This document shows, in pieces, positions 34,031 through 47,280 of a stretch of 64,000 nt of DNA (positions are counted from its first letter, which is position 1; the number at the start of each line of letters is the position of its first letter). The notes beneath the pieces are model-generated. The model searched no databases. It was not told the origin of the DNA and worked only from the letters and a program-made list of their open reading frames with translations. Made by a program: the position numbers and the translations under genes. Source of the stretch: Lophius americanus (taxonomy: Eukaryota; Chordata; Actinopteri; Lophiiformes; Lophiidae); the NCBI GenBank assembly GCA_037951165.1, contig JBBDHG010000032.1, forward strand, positions 10,756,328 to 10,820,327. The letters run 5' to 3'.

Positions 34031-36569
34031 CTTTTTTGTTTGGTGTTATTCTTTATTGACGAACAAGTTTAATACAAACAGTAAAATAATACATTCAATG
34101 CATTATGTACTATATATGACTAATACAGAGGACAAAGTCTCTTATTTGGGGGAAACATGTACATACAATAGAGTTTCGGGGTTAGCGTCTATGTATGATT
34201 GAACAATTCTATGATTTTGTTAGATAACACATACAGTAGTATCGTATTTGTACAGGAGAGTTATACAGCATTCCACATTTTACCATTGATAGTCCGGATT
34301 GTCCATTTATATTATACAGGCATTGTTGATTTTGGCATCAGTGAGTTTCTGATGAAGATGTTGAACTTTCTTTGGTGAAAAATCCCCCAAACACCAATGT
34401 AGTAGTTGGTTTTACATTGTCATATATTTTAGATATTACATAAGTTTTTTCAAACTTAATTAATTCACAAGACCTGTGTCATGAAAAATATAATTTGAAA
34501 TTTATGTTGGAAGTGCAAAACAACTGTACCATGTGTAAAACCCTTTTTCCAAATGGGAAACAAATTTAGATTTTTTTCGGGGGAAAGAAATAGGCAAAAT
34601 CAACCCTGCAATATGTAACTAGATATCATGTAACACTTTTACCAAAAGGGGGAAAACATTTACATTTTAGTAAAACAAAATTAAAGATTCCAAAACAACT
34701 TTACAGAATGTAAAACAAAGGAATTACCAATACACACTTCACCAAACATAATTACAAGCATGTTAGTGCCAAAGCCTGTCATAGAAACATTACCCACTAT
34801 GGAAATAGGTTGTTAAACATCAGAAATTGTTATGTATGGCAGAACCACAGAATTTTTTTTTTCATTTTGCTTTTCTTCTGCATTGTTTAAGCTACATTCT
34901 CCTGTAAAACAGTCATACATATAGAACTAAGTAGAGTAAAAAATATTTATTAGCAAATTGTGCATCTACTTTAAAGAATAAAGCTAAGGTAAAGGTAATA
35001 GGTAAATAAAAGGTAAAAGTGCTCATTCTGCAGAAAAAATGTTGTACTACTATATGAGGCTTTAGGATTAACATAAAAGCTACATTCATTTATGTTGCAT
35101 GTTACTGATGTAAATTAAATGTATACTATTTAACTGCATAAATTTGAAATCATATATTTCAGGATAAGCAGTTACGGATAATGAATGAAGGAAGGAAGGA
35201 ACTTAGAGAGGAACTTTGAGGGTTTGTTTTTTTTGTTAATAAAGGTAACACAAGGGATCAAATTAATGGTGGCACAATCTAAAATCTCCTAAACCCTCAC
35301 ATCTGAGAAGCTAGAGATGGAACATCAACATGAGCATTTGCGATGGTCCATTCCTTTCATGATGATAAAAATTAACATAATGGCTCTTCTCGTTCAAATA
35401 TACCAATCGATTTCATTTACGTTCGACTACAATCAAGGAATAAAAAAGACCAATGCATGTGATTTCTAAAAACCAATGGAAGGTTTAAGAGTAATTATTA
35501 CACCAGAGTCACCGAGCAGGACAGGGTGAGGTGGATCAAAACAGAACATTTTGAGCACAACCAGTAAACCTCTTTCACACACTTCTTTTTCAAACCTAGA
35601 GAGACCAGCTCAGAGAATGGTTCCTCTCTCCAAATGTACATGACTTCAGTACCCTGAGTGCAGAAAGTGGCAGGTATTGTCTTCCATTCTTCTCACTCTC
35701 TCATTCTGACAGTAACCAGACACTGCCATGTATTGTCCCATTGTTGCCTCAATTACTGGTCAAATCGGGTTCAGGCGGATCAGCTTACATCACTCTCTTT
35801 TCGTCAGCTATGGGAAGATTGACTGGAGGGGGGGCTGCAGGACAAGGCTTTTTCACAGGGACCCAGAGGAGTGGTGATAAGGCGCTGAGTCTAGTTAGGA
35901 TTAATGTCACAGCTGCACAATTGTTATTGTGGGAAAAAACATTTTAGGGTCAGAGGTAGGGCGTGTAGAGGGCCTCAGAGATCTGATGTCTTACAGTCTT
36001 TGCATGAGACCATAACACTTATGGAATCTTGGAATATGTGACAGTAGTATGAGTTAATGCACCACCTTATTCACATATCCTGTTGTTTGTGGTTAGTAAT
36101 GAAGCTGTGTTAAACCCAGAAAAATTGGATGTGATTTGAAATTAGCAGCATTATTTTTGTGACCTATGCTCAGACATTAGATCACCAGCAGAGGGAGAAA
36201 GAGGACCAACAGTGATTTCCTGTTTGTTGATTCCTGCACTGGAACTTATGTCTCTAATTAAAGTATTGAAACAAAAATTCATCTAAAATAGTCTTTGTTC
36301 TCTCAGTTAGAAAGTATGTTTTGAATAAAACAAAACAATAATTAATATCCTGGTGTGTGCATGCTGTATATGATGTTATCCTGTACTTCCTCTACTGGTG
36401 GTATCATCATCCGTTTGATACCATACAAAAGACTTTGCTGTCATATTGACTTGGTAATTGAGTATATTTTTTAGAAAATCCAGTTTCATTCACTTCACTG
36501 AATTTAAAAGAGTTTTCATGCATAGAAATACTTAGTTAGATGATCTTCCATCTACACATCTCTTCTTCT

Positions 36570-36630
36570 TTAACTGCTTATCCGGTGCAGCATTGTAGAG
36601 GGGGCTGGAGCCTATCCCAGCTGATCTCAT
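36570..36630 (-). repeat. SINE-like tail fragment
   Basis: CTGCTTATCCGGTGCAG followed by GGGGCTGGAGCCTATCCCAG, the characteristic reversed tail of the SINE-like family found at 29480 and 47725. Confidence 0.6.
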
Positions 36631-37794
36631 TAATCCGTGCTCTTCTTATTTGCGCGTTGGTCTGAAGCAAGCGTACACACGTTTTGAGTTAATTGAGTTA
36701 CTGTTATCCAGATAAAAATAAAATAAAAGAATATTTGTACGAGTGTGTGGTGAAAAAGCAAAAACAGATTGACTCTGTAAGAAAAGTCTGTGTAATTTCC
36801 AATAAATGACTGGCAGATGTGGCAAAAATACCTTGGCAAAAATACTTTGGCAAAATACTTGAACATTTGGGATTGTTTGTTTGTGCAAATTGCTTTAAAA
36901 ACAAGAAAACAAACAGATATATTGTCACTTATTTATTGTAATATTCTTCATAAATATTCCCTGTCAACTGTCATGGGAATATTTGAATTCCCTGTTGAGG
37001 AGTGAAATAAATGATCTGATAAAACGCCTGACTTTGTGTTCTTTATTAACATTGAAAAGAGGCTTACAGAGAAATCTGTTTGTGTTGAAAGGACAGGGAC
37101 TCGAAAACATAGGAATATTCAGAGATCCGACAAAAGAAGCGCTTTAGGTTGCTACTTTCATCTTGTCACCTACAAAGGATGGTAGGGCAGAACCACGAGT
37201 GTAGCAAAGTGTAAAATATAGAATACATTAAATCACTCACAGAAGAATATGTGATTATAGGATCAACTGACATTACAGCAGCCACCTTCAAACCTTCTTC
37301 AAGAAAGGCATCGTTCTTCTTGTGTTTATGCTCGCTTATAGCACATTATCAGATTACAGCTGCAGCAGATCGAACACACAAAGTTGTATAATAGTGTCCA
37401 TTTTCTCATCGTCTAACTTACACAACTGTATTCTTTACATACAGTCGACAAACTGTGATTACTGACTTTTATAAAATACGTCTGGCACAGACATTTTTAT
37501 ATACCGTGTTTGTGACAGACATATTACTTTATCTTATCCAATGATGGGGAGAAAGGTTCACAAAGACACAAAGGGTATAATTTCTCTGATCTCTGTGAAG
37601 TATTATGGTTGAAAGCTAGAATCGTTATGATATAGTACTATACGTTCTATAATCTCAATGCAATTAAAGGTTGTTTGGTCAGAAGCATCAAAGGTTAACT
37701 GGTATGTTGATTATCATTTTTGAGAAGTTTTGCAGCAAACACATTGTCAGCAAACTTATTTAAGTTGAATTAATTGAATTGTAAATCCTAATTA

Positions 37795-38465
37795 TGTAAG
37801 CAGAAAGTTGGGGATATCATGGCAACCTCATCGCAGCTACAGCAGATGCCTCATGTTAGTGCCATAACCCCCAAAAACTACATCATGGATCATTTTCAGC
37901 TTTATTTTTACGAAAAGACACAACTCAAAAAATGTATATCTTGTAAATATTGTAATTTATTCTAGTATTAATATTAAGTCAGCTTTTTTTTCTTTTTCTT
38001 TTTCCGATTTAAACACTGTTTTCCAGACATACCCCAATAACTTTAATGGATCATTTTCAAACTTCACACCAAAGTAGACCGTTGTGCAAGGAAGAACTAC
38101 ACTGATTTTGGGAGAGGTTGGTTGTAAATATCTGACGCCAGGGGGATTTTTATCTTTCGGGATATAATTTCTCTTGAGTTGGTCCGATGTAGTACAAATT
38201 TGGTGCATAGGAATCGACTCGATGAGATCTTTCATCTCTTAATCATGATTTACCCATATTCTGATCTAATGCTTCATAATTTACTCCATTTAGAGAGGTT
38301 TCTTTTTCTTTTACGAAAAATACTGTGGAAATAACTTCACATTTAATTTGAGTTCAATCACAGGGGTTTCTTGTAAAACGGAGGTGAATGGGGACTTTTC
38401 TAATTCTAGTGTTGCCACAGCTTGCTGTGCACAGAGTTTCCCCCCTGGACTGAGTACTGGATGAA
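37795..38465. repeat. Interspersed repeat family X, copy 2
   Basis: Shares TTGGGGATATCATGG, TGGATCATTTTCAAACTT, GTGCAAGGAAGAACTAC, AACTTCACATTTAATTTGAG and GGTGAATGGGGACTTTTC with copies 1 and 3. It has an extra TGGATCATTTTCA unit, suggesting internal duplication. Confidence 0.6.
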
Positions 38466-41218
38466 AAAAAGAACAGCAGACACACCTTTAATGAATTAAA
38501 AAATTACCATTGTGTACATCCCAAGCGTTCCAGCTCATTACACGTCTTCCCATGTTTGTTTCTTTCATGGTGTTCCCGTTGTAAAGCCGAGCTCCTGCTG
38601 CTTCCCTCTAAAACGTTCAGGCTGCATGCTTGACCTCATCCCGGAGGGGAACCAATAGATTACACATGGTACTCCAGGCCTTCATTCCATGTGTGTGTGC
38701 ATCTCCAAACAGTCTGGGAGTCATTCCACATATCTGATAAGCGTTTGGCTCGACAGAACGTTAAGGAGAAGGAGAGGGCTGCAGATGTCCCACCATGCAC
38801 TGGAGCCTTTCCTAAATGGAACAATCTCAAGTGGAAAAGTTAATGGGATTATCTTGATCTAGGTTTTTGGGTCCTGTTTTCATCCCAGCCACTTGGATAC
38901 ATAATGTTGTTTGCGATTAGGGAATAAATATTGTTTTATTAAGAGAGCGCTGCAAAACTAAGGAACAAGCACAACACAAGCTTAAGAAACATGCATACAG
39001 TGTTTATTTCTCAACTGGAAGACATTAAATAAAACTACAAGGTACTTCACTTATACAAAAGATAGATTATGTCCCATTCACATACAAAATAACAATAATT
39101 TACTGTATAAATTAAACATTTCACTATTTACAATTTCATGAAAACAATGCTTTGGCCCCTCATGATCATTTTCCACAGAGCATCTTGTGGGGTTTTCATG
39201 TCATCGAGCACTACAGAACTTTCACGTCAACTACAGTTTGTGAAAAAAGCTCGGAAAATAGCATAAAATTTTCCGAATGAGTGGAGGACAGGACAGAAAA
39301 TGGGGTTTTGCATAATTCACCAGGCTATCCAAACAAATATGCCCTTATAAGTTTTTAACTGTCAGATTTAGTTAGCTTGTGTTTGAATTGAACACATTAA
39401 TTTGCCTTTTCCTCTTCTCCGTATGCTTGGTCTGCTCCGAACATCAGACACCCAGGGGCTTGCGCCCTCGTCTCAAATAATTAATACACTGTTCGAGTTT
39501 GAGTTGAGCAGACAGGCAGGGTCACATTTTTACAAAAGTGTGATTGAGAAGGAAATGCTCTCCATTATTTCTTTCTTGAAAGGCCATCACACTTTTGACT
39601 TGGATGTGACTGTGTGGCTGCGTCAAGCCGTTTGTCTCAGGTGGTCAGGTTGCTGCACAAAGTACGTCTTCTTTTCTTTTTTTACTCTAACTGTGAATAA
39701 GTAAAGTGAATAAGTACTGCTTTATTTGCAAGTGGAAGAAAAATGTAAGTGCAATGAGGTTTCAAACTTCCTCTGTGTTTTTTCCTGTCTGCGATTAATA
39801 GATTCTTGGGGTGAATGTCCCACGACAGGAAAGACCGATTACAGCGCCAACGACGACCCAGAAGGTTTTGAACTTTCACCATTAGTTTAAATGTCACAGC
39901 AGCGAGCAGAAAACTGGGGTTCTATTTCTGGCTGGCTAATAGAACAGAACGCATGCAATGCGCTCAACCTTTTGGCCGGAATTCAATGTGACAAAGATGG
40001 TCCAGGTCTGCGCAGTCTTGTGGAATTTATGCAATTTAGTGCTGTTGACAGAGAGAAATTTTCAATCCCTTTGGAACTAAACAGACAAGTAAGTATAAAA
40101 AGCGTTTTGACGGGTTTCTCAAATGCTTCGCCAAGCCAGCAATTGAAAGATCAGACATAAATATCATCATCATTCCCACACTGAATTACATAATATACAA
40201 CAAAATCCGTTCCCCCCAAAGACAACATAATGTGAACAATATGTTCAGTAAATGTCCAAGACTATACATGACAGTACACACATTCAAAAACAGAGAATTC
40301 CTTGAAAGCTTCGTCTGTTTCCACATGAAGAGCTCGAGCCCAAAAAGAATCTGCTAACGTTCACCGTGTGAGAAAAATATCCAGTCCGCAGAGGTGTTCA
40401 GTTGTGTGAGCTATTCTGTAATACCTTGATTCCATGTACAAGATGTAGATTTTTTTTTAAATTTTTTCCTTTTTATTCAAAGTGGTGGGAATCCTATTGT
40501 GCATCAAACCTCTTCACATCTCAGTGATTTTAAAATCAAAGTGCAGACTCTTGTGAGAGGGACCCAGCCTTCTTTTTGAACGAAACAGATGAGCGGAACC
40601 TTAGACAAGTGGAAGAGGAGGTCCTTAAGGCACTTGAACACCACCAGACCGGAAAGACCCCCACCCACAACTGAGCAGAAAGCCCTCAGATCTTCCCCGG
40701 CATCCCTAAATGTTGGTTTGACTGCAAACTGCCCCACCCAGCCCCCTGAAGAACACTGCATCTCCTCCCCAGCCGATACCGCCAGCTCCCTCTGATCTTC
40801 TCATTTCACTTATATCTGCCTTGTGTAACGTCCCTATGACCTCTCCCCCGCTCCTCTGGAAGTTAACTGTCATGTAAAACAAGTCGAAAATAAACTTTTG
40901 AAATGGAACCATAATACATGGGTGGGTTCTGGTTTTTGGTAGCGAGTGCTCATCGTCCACATGAGGCAGTAAAAAGAGCAATATATAAAACCGTTAAGCT
41001 GTTATGTGACACAGCATGTTCATCACAGACTCTGCTTCTTCATCCTCTAATGCTGATGAAGATTCCGTAACCACCAGGAAGAGGCGAAAGTCCTTGATCC
41101 CTGGCGGAGTTAGCTGTTCCGCTCCTGGCTACAGTCCGGAGGGTTTTTTGGAGGTATGTTGATTGTTAGGAACATCCATGGGTGATGGAAATGGAGCTGA
41201 TGCAGAGAAGCCTTCCTC

Positions 41219-41224
41219 TTTATT
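41219..41224 (-). terminator. Candidate proximal KREMEN1 poly(A) signal
   Basis: AATAAA on the minus strand about 310 bp past the KREMEN1 stop. Further AATAAA motifs occur downstream, so the true 3' end is uncertain. Confidence 0.35.
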
Positions 41225-41533
41225 TGAAGCTCCGTGAGTCTTTATCAGGGCTGCAGATCTTTCACCCTCGTCTCTCACAGCGAGTCCACTGACAGCCCTG
41301 CCTGCCCCCCCCTAACTGGTGCTGAGCAGGATTGGAGGGCCTAGCCACTTTTGTCCACAGGCTATCTACTAGCAGTCACTCAGCCAGCTGTCAGTAGCCA
41401 CTCAGGTGTTGGCGTGTTGGCGTAGCGCCTAATAGAGTTTCATTGTCTGAAGGTGTAGCATCCAGACGGCGCTCCTACAGAGTAGTAGTCGGTGGCGGTA
41501 GTGTTTGTTCATCAGCGAAACACATCAGAGGTG

Positions 41534-41693
41534 CTAGTTGCCCACCAAAGGGCTGAGGTCACCATGGTGGTTCTTAAGCTTCTTCTTGAAGAGGGAGATG
41601 GTGGAGGGCCGGTACAGGATGATCCAGGGCTCAGAGGACGCCGTGCTCTGGCTGCAGCTGTCCGACCCGCTGACCGTTGGGATGTTTGGGGAC
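41534..41693 (-). CDS. kremen1: KREMEN1 last coding exon: cytoplasmic tail
   Basis: 160 bp entered in phase 2 after TTTCTCTCTCAG and ending in a stop at 41534-41536. It encodes SPNIPTVSGSDSCSQS, WIILYRPSTISLFKKKLK and the terminal DLSPLVGN. The FKKKLK block is conserved in KREMEN1. Confidence 0.94.
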
Positions 41694-44600
41694 CTGAGAG
41701 AGAAAATGAGAAGAAGGGGGATGAGTGAGAAGGAAAAAAGTTGAACAAACACATTTAATCAGTATTCTTTACTATTTATAAGTATGATATAACTCAAATG
41801 ATGATCCATCATCAGATCAGATGATCCATCATTTGAGTTATGTATTTTAAATTGATGTTAAAATGTATATACAACACACGCAACATCATTTACCTATATA
41901 AGGAATCAAAGCACTGCGCTCTCGTTAAAACCCTCTGAGGTCACGTTCTGTGGAACCGGTCGGCGTTTTTCCCTCCAACTATGATGTTTTTGTGATTTTT
42001 ACCGATACATGCCCTGACTAATTAAGCATTTTATTCCCATCCTTGACTCGGTGCTGGTGTGCTTCAAGTAAGACAGGCAGCTTTGTTGTGTCTGCGATTC
42101 CTACAGTTCAACTTCTCGAGCACCCGGCATTCACCTGGAGTTTACTACTTCACGGCCGAGAGCAGCCGGTACCCTCCCCCCCTTTTTTAAAGGTCTTAAA
42201 ATGGTCTTTAATGGCTTTAACTCAAATTGTTGAATCCTGAAGGAACCATATATATAAAGAAAATACAAAACTATAAAATTTGTGTGGAAGGACACAGACA
42301 GAAGTCTGATAGAACTCAATTTATGCTGATGTGGACGGACCAAAACCTCTATCACAGATGCATGTGAGGAAACTGACATGAAGGTCGTCTAAGGTCAACA
42401 AACTCTAAAATGAGCATATGGATTAAACAAATTATGGGATGGTGGGTATAAAACATGTGTGGAATTTCATTGAATTCCGTCCTTTTTCCGACACTATACG
42501 CTAATTAGCCGTTACATTAAAGCCACCCGCCTAGTCTTGTGAATGTCCCTCTGTGTTCTGATTGGTTTATTTCAGAACCAATATTTCATCAATTCGTGCT
42601 ACAGCAGCTCTTCTGTGGTATTGGGGTACATGGGTTAGCCTTCGATCCCCAAGTGCATCACTGAGCCTGGGGCACCCATGACCCTCTCCGCGGTTCACCC
42701 TCCGCCCGTCCTCATAACATTTTAGTTGACACCAACCCCAGCAGACGGGGAACACCCAACAAGACTTGCAGTTCATGAGATGCTTTGACCCAAGTTTAGT
42801 GATCCCATCCCATCAGATCCTTAAACTTAATATATCACGCTCACTGACAGGTGCGATAATTGTTGATAATCTGAATTAGCGCCTTTCAATGGGGGCATAG
42901 TTAGGTTGGTCATTTTCTTTCTCAATTTCGTTTGCTGCCCCTAAGGCAATCTTTGCATTTCACCTGTTTGCCATTCAAAAATATTTGGCTAGGTCATGTC
43001 AGAAATGTCATGTTGGACTGTGGCGGATCAGTGTGGGTAAAATAAACACGTCATTCACAAAATTTCCTTACCGGTTGTCTCAGTTTCGCACATTTCTAGT
43101 AATAACTTAAAAGTTCAGCACATTAGGACTTCAGACAGTTGAACGAGGTTCCCTTTGTGCTAAAATAAGTATTAAACTGCAGATGAAAGCTATGACATTT
43201 TAGGCTCCATTGAGGTCTGGAGATAAATATAGGAACAATCCCTCAATCTGTCCTCATACGTCTTTATACTTACTTGACGGTGATGTGCAGCAGCAGCTTA
43301 GCCACCATGGCAATAACTGTCAGTATGAGCAGGGCTGCCAGAGCATAAATGGTCCACACTGTGGAGAGTGAAAGGAGACATCATATATGGAATCACAGCA
43401 ATGAAAACAAACTGAAGCAGACTGAAACATTTACGAGAAGAGAATAATTCTTTCACTGCTGGTGCACCTGTTAGCGCTGCTCAGCCAGCACACTGCCAGG
43501 ATATATTGCTGCTTTATCGTTACACATCTGCTTTCTTATAGTTAGGGAGTAAATCAAGATTCTCCGCGAGACTGAAAGCTCAGGGTTCGGTAAGAATAAT
43601 ATTTCAGTCCACTAAAAAAATACACAATATACATCCGACCCCCAACAGCCTGCAGAGCTTTGACTCTGCAGGCTGATTGTGATCAGCAGGGAGACCCGGA
43701 GTCATTTCCCTTCTGATTCAATGACAGGAAAAAAACAAGTGTCAGGTAGCATTACTTCAAAGTATGAGCAGAGAGTCACTCTGGGAGGAAGTTCCCAGAA
43801 GCCTCTCATCAAACTAAGAGCATCAGAGAAACCAGGTCATGATAGATGGAAGATCCACCAAAGAAACATCCCACAACGTCCCTGCAGAGGTAGAGAGAGT
43901 CGCACAGGGTGCTTTGTATCATGGGTGTCAACATACTAGCACTGTGGCCGGTGGTCTCGCCGCGTCCAGCCCACTGACCTGGCATGTTGTGCTCCAGTTT
44001 GCCGGGGCTGGACGTGATTACGTAAAGGATCTGGGAGGAACGTCCGTTTGAGGTGCTGTTAGATCTCTCGGTGACCCCACCAACTAGCTGTGGCCCCGCT
44101 GTGCTGGAGACGTCCTCCTCTTCATCCTCTTCATCTCCTTCGGCCTCAATCGTTCTGGTGTCCTGGCTTCTAAGTGCTGTGGATAAAAGAATGAAACGTA
44201 AGCCTGATATCCAGCCACCCTCAGCTCTGCTAAGTATTATTAGCTATTTGTAAACCATTTCAGTCGACTGTTTGGCGGCTTATTTTGCAGCGGTGTGAGT
44301 TTTGTCTCTGAAAAAAGCTGCGGTAGAAAGGTAGAAAAAAGAATCACAACCTGGTGCTATATTGACCACTTTCACACAGACTATGAAAACACTGATGAGA
44401 GTTGATCTCTAATAGTTCATATTCTACTGACAAACTTCTTTTTGTTCCGTTTGTTTGTTCTTCTTTTTTCCATGGGAAGACTCTTATATGAGACATCATC
44501 TTCTTAAAGTTTCAGGGTGATTACATCATCACGACTGTCGATCAGGGACCAATAAATGAGCTGGTATTATTTGAATAAAAAAGGCACACAGGTTTTATTG

Positions 44601-47228
44601 GTTTAAAGATGAAAACATGTCTATTCGAATGGACACAGGTTGTGAAATGGTTAATAATATAAATATATAGATAAGACTCTATTCAATTATAAACAGAAAT
44701 TCTAACGTTACACTGGAATGTAGAAGCAGCGACTACACAAAAAACAATGGAAAAAACAGAAACCTGACATAGAATATATTTGAATATAAAATACTTAACG
44801 GAATAAAATAGTGTGAAAATGTAAAAATGAAAAATGGACATACGGGAGATTCACCTGAATATTTTAATGCATATATGGGTATAGAAATGAATTCAATTGT
44901 CGTTACATAAATTAAACTGCGTTACTCTACCTGGTAGGTGAAGTTTGAAATGATGTTGTTGTGGATCAGTGTCATCGGCGGTTGACTCACTTTAAAGGAG
45001 CATTCCGCCTACATGATGGCATGTTCAGATGCTCTTGTTAAGTCATTGAAGCAATTTGGCTGTCTGTTATCAACTCTATTTATTGGGTATATTTATTGGA
45101 GCTATTATTTACCTTACTTATGTACAACTATCAGCCATAACATTATAAGATTTTGACAGACTAATTATAAGAAGTCAGACTAATACTCATCATTTTATTA
45201 CGATGGCACCTGTCAGTGCGTGGGATTTATTATGAAACAGGTCAATTTATGTCCTGAAGTTGATGTGTTGGAAGCATAAAAAATGAGAAAGAACAAGGAT
45301 CTGAGCGACTTTTGCAAAGGTTACTGGGACAGAGCGTCTCCAAAACTGCAGGTCTTGTTGGATGTTCCTGGTTTGCAGTAGACGGTGCCTACAGAAGTGG
45401 CCTAAGGAAGGACAACGGTCGACTGGTAACAGGGTCATGGGCGCCCCAGGCTCATTTATGTGTGTGTGGAGAGGAGGCTAGCCTACTTTTTCTCATACCA
45501 CAGAAGATTTACTGACGCATAAATAGAAAGGTGTCCGAACACATAGAGCATCGCACATCTGTCCTGGTAGCAAAACAGGACCTACATAATACTGGGGAGG
45601 GGGTTCAAATGTTATGGCTGATCGGTGTGAACCTATACTATAGCTCTCAGGGGGCGGTGTTGTGAGTTCTGAGCCAGAAACAGATGAGGATAAGGTCTGC
45701 CATGTTGACAAGATGAACTAAAGGTTAAGAACAAATCATCATTTAACACCGGTCTAATCCAGTTGGGGGAACCGGGCCGTGGCAGAGTGCAAGCTGTGAC
45801 AAAATGTATCACTTTGACTACGTTTCTGACAGTATATACAGAGTCATAAGTGAATATTCAAGGCTAACAGCATTTGTGAAGAAACAGATTGACTTGGTAA
45901 AAACACCCAAGCGTGCTGTAAACATGTGGTGCTGAGAGCTTTTCTCTGCCCCCAGACACGATCAAAAAGTGTTTGCAATAAATTCTATTTGTTTTAAGCA
46001 GCTAACAGAACCAGATGGGCAGAGTTTGCTTCATAAAACAACAGTAGAGAGCAAGGACCAGTTCAGCTCATTTATACGTTCCCAGAGGAAACCCATATCC
46101 TAAATAAGATCTCCGCTGCCTTTCATCTTCTCCTCCCAAACATAGATGTGGGCCCACATTCAAAAAGGTTCTGAGAAAACGCTCTCAGTGTTTGACACAT
46201 GATGTGAAAGGCCGTGATCTAAATAATGGCTTCTCTATTAAGACGAATGTTAGTTATTATCACCAGATTATACTGTAAAATATATCCATGAAAATAACAA
46301 ATGCTGTCATCATCGTCATCATCATCGAAACAACAACGAAGAATAAAAAGAAGAACAATAAGGCTTTGTTTGATGCTCAGAAAATATACTGAAGTATTTA
46401 AGACTGAAGCAAACAAGTTTATTTAAATAATAAAACATATCTTAAATTAATCATATTTCTTTGTAGAATTAACTATGGTTGTCATTCAAATACAAAATCC
46501 AATGCCGCTAAAATTACACAGTTTATTGTTTTAATTTACAGATAAGAGTACATCTGATTAAAGTCATAGATTTTATATATAAATTGTATATCAATTTATA
46601 TATCAATTTAAAAAATTTCATTTCATTTCATTGAGTTAGATAGAAGTAAGAGTATAAATAGTAGTGCACTTTTACATTGATGAAATGCTCATTAAATGTT
46701 AGTTTTACAGCAACTTCTTTTGTCTCTTTCCCTTTTTATTTTTTTTTGGGGTTCACATGAGCGGATCGTCTTGTTCTTCATATTGATTTTGCATAGGTTT
46801 TTTTTTTTTGTCGCAATCCCTTCCTGACACAACCTTCCCATTTATCCGGGCTCGGGACCGGCACTAGATGTGGCTGGGTAGACTGGTAGCACTAAGGACC
46901 TTGCCTGAGGGTCAACACTGGATTTATTTAGCCTGGGATTCGAACCTCAGCCTCCTGGACCAAAGTGTGGTGCAACCCACTGAGCTATCCAGCTGCGTGT
47001 AGTTTTACAGTTATTTAAAACAAATGTATTGAATATACACAAAGGTTATTGGACAATAATCAACATACCATCATTCAAAACCTCCTTGAAAAAAAGAAGC
47101 TGTAAATTGAATAGTGAATGTTACTCGTTTATAGTATCTTTTATTAAAGTACATCCCAAAAAGTGGAAAGCCATGACTGCTAATGCTATGTATAACAATT
47201 ACATTTAGAATTTTGCTATAAGATACAA

Positions 47229-47280
<52 letters not shown>

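Larger units (their letters stand above)
33966..41533. other. Intergenic DNA and/or KREMEN1 3' UTR; no coding sequence recognised
   Basis: Between the COQ5 start and the KREMEN1 stop. Minus-strand AATAAA occurs at 41219-41224, 39003-39008, 37042-37047 and 34052-34057. Any of these could end KREMEN1 or an unrecognised minus-strand transcript. Repeat family X copy 2 lies at 37795-38465 and a SINE fragment at about 36570-36630. Open frames such as 39402-39704 and 39891-40160 have no recognisable domains or splice context. Confidence 0.6.
41694..43273 (-). other. KREMEN1 last intron
   Basis: Holds a nested hairpin (41789-41841), family Y repeat copy 1 (42240-42480) and a decayed Tc1-like element (42504-42915). 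The remaining DNA is unremarkable. Confidence 0.75.

Noticed and set aside
39891..40160. 89-codon plus-strand open frame in the COQ5-KREMEN1 interval
   Set aside because: No similarity I recognise and no flanking exon-like sequence.
45312..45515. 67-codon plus-strand open frame
   Set aside because: Part of the broken Tc1-like transposase, not a host gene.
46931..46994. tRNA gene on the minus strand
   Set aside because: The pol III boxes are good but the acceptor stem does not pair and the anticodon arm is poor; a SINE head fits better.
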